From Algorimicrobium sp002414705 (lineage in GTDB: Bacteria; Bacteroidota; Bacteroidia; Flavobacteriales; Flavobacteriaceae): DNA of 11,587 nt. Shown here piece by piece: positions 8,290-11,587 of this stretch. Below the pieces are notes generated by a model, which was given only the letters and a program-made list of their open reading frames with translations, ran no database searches and had not been told where the DNA came from. The DNA is taken from the NCBI GenBank assembly GCA_963972425.1, contig CAXAUF010000070.1, forward strand, positions 1 to 11,587. Reading direction: 5' to 3'. How positions within the stretch are numbered: position 1 is the first letter of the stretch; every line of letters starts with the position of its first letter. A program made the position numbers and the translations under genes.

Positions 8290-9036
8290 TTATTCTTCTG
8301 TTTTAGTATTTTCTGCTACACGCACAACTGCTTCTGTGTTTAGTTGCGTGTTAGTTTCGGTTTGTACTTTTTCTATTTGTGCGGTTGGCTCTGTTGCTGG
8401 AGCTTCTTCTTCATCACCACCTGTTAACATACCGCCAAAACTTAAAAATCCAATACCCATTAATCCGGTAATAATGAACGTAATTCCAAGACCTCTTAAA
8501 GGTGCAGGAACATTGGAGTATCTAATTTTTTCACGAATAGCTGCAATAGCTAAAATGGCTAAAAACCAACCAATTCCTGATGAAAAACCATAATTAAGTG
8601 CTAAACCTAATGTTTCTATTTCACGAGATTGCATAAATAATGAACCACCTAAAATAGCACAGTTTACAGCAATAAGCGGTAAGAAAATACCCAATGAATT
8701 ATATAGTGATGGTGAGAATTTCTCTACCACAATTTCTACTAATTGTACCATAGTTGCAATGGTGGCAATAAACATAATGAATGAAAGGAAACCTAAATCA
8801 TAATCTGCGAATTCAGGACCTAACCATTTTAGTGCGCCAGGTTGTAATAAATATTGATCTAATAACCAGTTTAAGGGTACTGTTATAGCTAATACGAATA
8901 TAACCGCAGCTCCTAAACCTACTGCTGTTGCTACTTTTTTAGATACGGCTAAGTATGAACACATACCTAAAAAAACCGCAAAGACCATATTATCGATAAA
9001 AATGGACTTGAAAAATAATTCTAAATGCTCTATCAT
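8290..9036 (-). CDS. nqrE: Na+-translocating NADH:quinone reductase subunit E, with C-terminal extension
   Basis: NqrE is an integral membrane subunit that, with NqrD, holds an intramembrane [2Fe-2S] cluster relaying electrons between NqrF and NqrC. The conserved cysteines are present: Cys26 (GMCSYLA) and Cys126 (AVNCAILGG). About six hydrophobic helices fill residues 10-202. The core ends near GFLSFGGM (196-203), matching the roughly 198-residue Vibrio protein. A hydrophilic tail of about 45 residues follows, beginning GGDEEEAPATEP and rich in Glu, Thr, Ala and Gln. The reading frame runs through this tail to a stop 1 nt before nqrF, so it is probably real rather than a frameshift artefact. 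Its function is unknown; it may be a lineage trait. The gene is separated from nqrD by 65 nt, the only sizeable gap in the operon. Confidence 0.96.
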   Translation of the reverse strand: MIEHLELFFKSIFIDNMVFAVFLGMCSYLAVSKKVATAVGLGAAVIFVLAITVPLNWLLDQYLLQPGALKWLGPEFADYDLGFLSFIMFIATIATMVQLVEIVVEKFSPSLYNSLGIFLPLIAVNCAILGGSLFMQSREIETLGLALNYGFSSGIGWFLAILAIAAIREKIRYSNVPAPLRGLGITFIITGLMGIGFLSFGGMLTGGDEEEAPATEPTAQIEKVQTETNTQLNTEAVVRVAENTKTEE

Positions 9037-9077
9037 TTTTTTATTCTTTTAAATTTTCTACTGTAGTTTCTTGTCAA

Positions 9078-9092
9078 TTGTTTTGTAAACAA
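9078..9092. other. Small inverted repeat in the nqrD-nqrE gap
   Basis: TTGTTT and AAACAA arms flank a 3-nt loop within the 65-nt gap between nqrD and nqrE. The stem is 6 bp and A+T-rich with no T run next to it, so it is too weak to call a terminator. It could be an mRNA processing or stability element, or chance. Confidence 0.25.
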
Positions 9093-9101
9093 CCAACGAA
9101 T

Positions 9102-9746
9102 TTAATCTTCAATTAAATCTTTGTTTCTACTACGTTGTACCCAAATAATTAATCCAACAATAATTAAAGCCATAGGAGGCATTAACATAAATCCATTGTT
9201 TTCATAGCCTATAGAGTATACTCCTGTCTTCTCGATAGCATCTCCTAAAACTGGAATACCAAATAAAGTTCCTGAACCTAATAACTCGCGGAAAAAACCA
9301 ACAATTATTAAAATAACAGCATAACCTAATGCATTACCAATACCATCTAGAAATGATTTCCATGGACCATTACCTAAAGCAAAAGCTTCAAAACGCCCCA
9401 TAATAATACAGTTGGTAATAATTAAACCAATGAAAACCGATAATGTTTTACTTAATTCGAAAGCAAAAGCTTTTAATACTTGATCTACAATAATTACTAA
9501 TGAAGCAACTACAATAAGTTGCACAATAATTCTGATTTTTGAAGGAATAATATTTCGCATTAAAGAAATAACTACATTACCAACACCTAAAACAAAAAGT
9601 ACTGCAACACCCATTACTAAAGATGCTTTTAACTCTGCTGTAATAGCTAAAGCGGAACAAATACCTAATACCTGAATGGTAATTGGGTTATTATCTGTTA
9701 ATGGATCTGTAATTAACTTCGCGTCTTTTTTTGAAAGAAGTCCCAT
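9102..9746 (-). CDS. nqrD: Na+-translocating NADH:quinone reductase subunit D
   Basis: NqrD is the membrane partner of NqrE in the inverted pair of subunits that binds the intramembrane [2Fe-2S] cluster and lies on the Na+ and electron path. The 214-residue protein has about six membrane helices. The cluster-ligand cysteines of the family are present: Cys30 (VLGICSALA) and Cys113 (TNCIIMGR). Other family features include the N-terminal segment with NNPITIQVLG (19-28) and the GFFRELLGSGT motif (150-160). Its length agrees with the usual 205-215 residues. The start lies 1 nt after the nqrC stop, which suggests translational coupling. Related RnfE proteins share the fold, but the complete nqr gene order and the diagnostic NqrF/NqrC neighbours support NqrD. 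Confidence 0.96.
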   Translation of the reverse strand: MGLLSKKDAKLITDPLTDNNPITIQVLGICSALAITAELKASLVMGVAVLFVLGVGNVVISLMRNIIPSKIRIIVQLIVVASLVIIVDQVLKAFAFELSKTLSVFIGLIITNCIIMGRFEAFALGNGPWKSFLDGIGNALGYAVILIIVGFFRELLGSGTLFGIPVLGDAIEKTGVYSIGYENNGFMLMPPMALIIVGLIIWVQRSRNKDLIED

Positions 9747-9747
9747 A

Positions 9748-10545
9748 TTAGTTTGTTTTTAAATTTTTAAAGTATGGTAAATACAATTTTAAATCATTTT
9801 TAATCATAGCAGAAACACCATCACCTGTAATAGTTGCTCCAGCTAAAGCATCTACAGCATAGTCCTCTTTTCTATCATTTTTTGGATCGTTGTTTCCTTT
9901 GGCAACATTAATACCTTTAAAAGCACCAGCTTCTGTTAGTAAATGTTCGCCATAAAAATCGTCCATAAAATAACGTTGTTTGATGTTTGCTCCTAAACCT
10001 GGTGTCTCTCCAGCGTGGTCAAAAAATGTACCTTTCACAACCATATTTTCATCCAAAGCTACATAACCCCAAATGGCATCCCAAAGTCCTTTGCCTCTAA
10101 TAGGTGCTACATATTCTGTTTCACCTTTTGCTGTTTTGCCAACAAATAGAGGTAACATACGAGATTCTCCAGCTTTCGCATTTGCTTGCTGTTTTTTAAC
10201 ATCAATTAAATATGGTTCTTGACCATTATGAGAATCCATATATTCTTGTCGCGTCATGGTTTTGATAATCTCTCCATTTTTAGACTCCAATACCAGTTGC
10301 TCTGTAATATTTGTTTTGAATGCTTCAGCCACTTTGTCTGTTGAAATAAAAGTAATATCTCCAGCACCTTCATTTCCATTGATTCCTAAAGCATACAGTA
10401 TATTCTGCTGCTTTTCCATGCGTTCATTCTCTTCAATATTAGGTCTTAAAGACGATGCTGTAAACGCTAATAATGAACCTACAACAACAACCATTGCTAT
10501 TGCAAAAAATATTGTGTACGAATTTTTGTCTGTATTAACTGCCAT
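9748..10545 (-). CDS. nqrC: Na+-translocating NADH:quinone reductase subunit C (covalent FMN)
   Basis: NqrC carries a covalently bound FMN on a periplasmic domain tethered by an N-terminal membrane helix (about 11-32, FFAIAMVVVVGSLLAF). The C-terminal FMN-binding domain shows the family motifs GKGLWDAIWGY (151-161) and GETPGLGA (179-186). The flavinylation site is DALAGATIT (232-240), with Thr238 as the expected FMN-phosphoester residue. The position usually occupied by Ser or Thr before Gly-Ala-Thr is Ala here. In known systems the FMN is attached by ApbE, whose gene is not in this window. The 265-residue length is typical. The start lies 2 nt after the nqrB stop. Confidence 0.96.
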   Translation of the reverse strand: MAVNTDKNSYTIFFAIAMVVVVGSLLAFTASSLRPNIEENERMEKQQNILYALGINGNEGAGDITFISTDKVAEAFKTNITEQLVLESKNGEIIKTMTRQEYMDSHNGQEPYLIDVKKQQANAKAGESRMLPLFVGKTAKGETEYVAPIRGKGLWDAIWGYVALDENMVVKGTFFDHAGETPGLGANIKQRYFMDDFYGEHLLTEAGAFKGINVAKGNNDPKNDRKEDYAVDALAGATITGDGVSAMIKNDLKLYLPYFKNLKTN

Positions 10546-10547
10546 AA

Positions 10548-11587
10548 TTATGCTGTTTTAACTTTTAAACGCTTCATTCTACGTTTTACATTCCCTTGAA
10601 TCACATAATGATCTATGGTTGGTGCAAAAACGTTCATTAATAAAATTGCCAAGAATACACCTTCTGGATATGCTGGATTGAATACACGAATCATGATAGA
10701 TATAAAACCTATTAAAAACCCGTAAATCCATTTACCTTTATTGGTTTGAGAGGCAGTTACAGGATCGGTTGCCATATAAACGGCTCCAAAAAGGACACTA
10801 CCAATAATTAAATGTTGCCAGAATGGGACACTCATTAATCCGTAAAACTTGCTTGTGTTTGTAATCCAACCTGCATCTACAACTCCGTTGAAAACTAATC
10901 CCATAGCTAAAGCACCAAGTATGGTACTCACTATTATTCTCCAACTTCCTATTTTTGTGAAAATCAGGAATAAAGCTCCAATAATAATTAAGAATTTAGA
11001 CGTCTCTCCTACAGATCCTGGAATTATTCCCCAAAACATATCCCAATAATCATAAACAACAGAATTGTTTTGAGCATAAGAACCTAATATGGTTTCTCCT
11101 GAAATGGCGTCTGGTGTTCCAGCACGCTCTACAGCGCCATGAACCCAAACTTTATCACCTGACATCCAAGTTGGATATGCAAAGAATAAGAAAGCACGAA
11201 TAGTTAATGCTGGATTAAGGATATTCATACCAGTTCCCCCGAATACTTCTTTCCCTATTACGACTCCAAAAACAACCGCTACTGCTAACATCCATAATGG
11301 AATATCTACAGGAACAATTAGAGGCACTAACATACCAGTTACTAAATAACCTTCTTCTACTTCGTGACCTTTTATAACAGCAAATAAAAACTCGACTGCA
11401 AGACCAACACCATACGAAACGACTACTAGTGGCAAAACGGTCCAAGCGCCAATAACTAGATTATCTAAAGTCCAAAATGATGCTCCTAAAAAACCTTTAG
11501 CAGACTCTATTTCTCCCAGGGCTAAATAATGCTGGTATCCTGCATTAAACATCCCAAATATTAAACATGGAACTAAAGCCATGATAA
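10548..11587 (-). CDS. nqrB: Na+-translocating NADH:quinone reductase subunit B, 5' end outside window
   Basis: NqrB is the largest membrane subunit; it holds a covalent FMN and riboflavin and takes part in Na+ translocation and quinone reduction. The frame is open to the right edge. The ATG at 11582 is only an internal Met: it is preceded in frame by Ile and followed by IFGMFNAGYQ, which in the family lies about 60-70 residues into the protein. Recognisable motifs include GGTGMNILNPALTIRAF (115-131 from that Met) and MATDPVTASQTNKGKW (270-285), plus many membrane helices. The FMN-threonine motif aligns with SGETIL (161-166), with Glu where most members of the flavinylation family have Ala. 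The C-terminus is basic (NVKRRMKRLKVK). nqrC follows after 2 nt, and nqrA is expected upstream, beyond the window. Confidence 0.96.
   Translation of the reverse strand, partial: IMALVPCLIFGMFNAGYQHYLALGEIESAKGFLGASFWTLDNLVIGAWTVLPLVVVSYGVGLAVEFLFAVIKGHEVEEGYLVTGMLVPLIVPVDIPLWMLAVAVVFGVVIGKEVFGGTGMNILNPALTIRAFLFFAYPTWMSGDKVWVHGAVERAGTPDAISGETILGSYAQNNSVVYDYWDMFWGIIPGSVGETSKFLIIIGALFLIFTKIGSWRIIVSTILGALAMGLVFNGVVDAGWITNTSKFYGLMSVPFWQHLIIGSVLFGAVYMATDPVTASQTNKGKWIYGFLIGFISIMIRVFNPAYPEGVFLAILLMNVFAPTIDHYVIQGNVKRRMKRLKVKTA

Noticed and set aside
11215..11445. Minus-strand 76-codon frame overlapping nqrB
   Set aside because: It is an out-of-frame shadow of nqrB, rich in Ser, Arg, Cys and Trp, unlike a real protein of this genome.
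10548..11582. Taking the ATG at 11582 as the true nqrB start
   Set aside because: The frame is open upstream to the window edge, and the sequence after this Met matches an internal part of NqrB, so the gene is truncated by the window.

Overview
The window looks like a piece of a Bacteroidota chromosome, most likely from a marine or host-associated member of the Flavobacteriaceae. The DNA is A+T-rich and start codons lack clear Shine-Dalgarno sequences. It carries a sodium-pumping NADH:quinone reductase operon of the Bacteroidota type and a very large exported protein built from HYR-like, cleaved-adhesin and fibronectin III modules. A one-protein regulator made of signal peptide, TPR-like region, membrane helix and helix-turn-helix is also typical of this phylum. 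Every gene I can support lies on the minus strand, so transcription runs from right to left.

Right part (about 6975-11587): nqrB (5' end outside the window), nqrC, nqrD, nqrE and nqrF in the canonical order. Gaps are 1-2 nt except for 65 nt between nqrD and nqrE. Together they encode five of the six subunits of Na+-NQR, a membrane complex that oxidises NADH, reduces quinone (menaquinone in this phylum) and exports Na+. nqrA should lie just beyond the right edge. A likely rho-independent terminator follows nqrF, and no apbE flavin transferase gene follows the operon here.

Middle (5485-6870): a membrane-anchored regulator with a periplasmic helical repeat region and a cytoplasmic LuxR-like helix-turn-helix.

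Left part (1-4657): more than 1,550 codons of one exported multidomain protein whose C-terminus lies beyond the left edge. It has seven tandem HYR-like domains of about 81 residues with an invariant C-x13-C pair, then three rounds of an adhesin/jelly-roll domain followed by a fibronectin III domain. It is probably a type IX secretion substrate, but the sorting domain cannot be seen.

Between the regulator and the giant gene lies an 827-bp spacer without a convincing gene. It holds two copies, 420 bp apart, of a paired direct repeat (TGTTAGCA-N3-TGTTAGCA, 11-bp period). The copy nearer the giant gene sits between plausible Bacteroidota -33 and -7 promoter elements. The most interesting hypothesis here, which is inference, is a local module in which a transcription factor, perhaps the adjacent membrane-bound regulator, acts through these repeats to control the giant surface protein.
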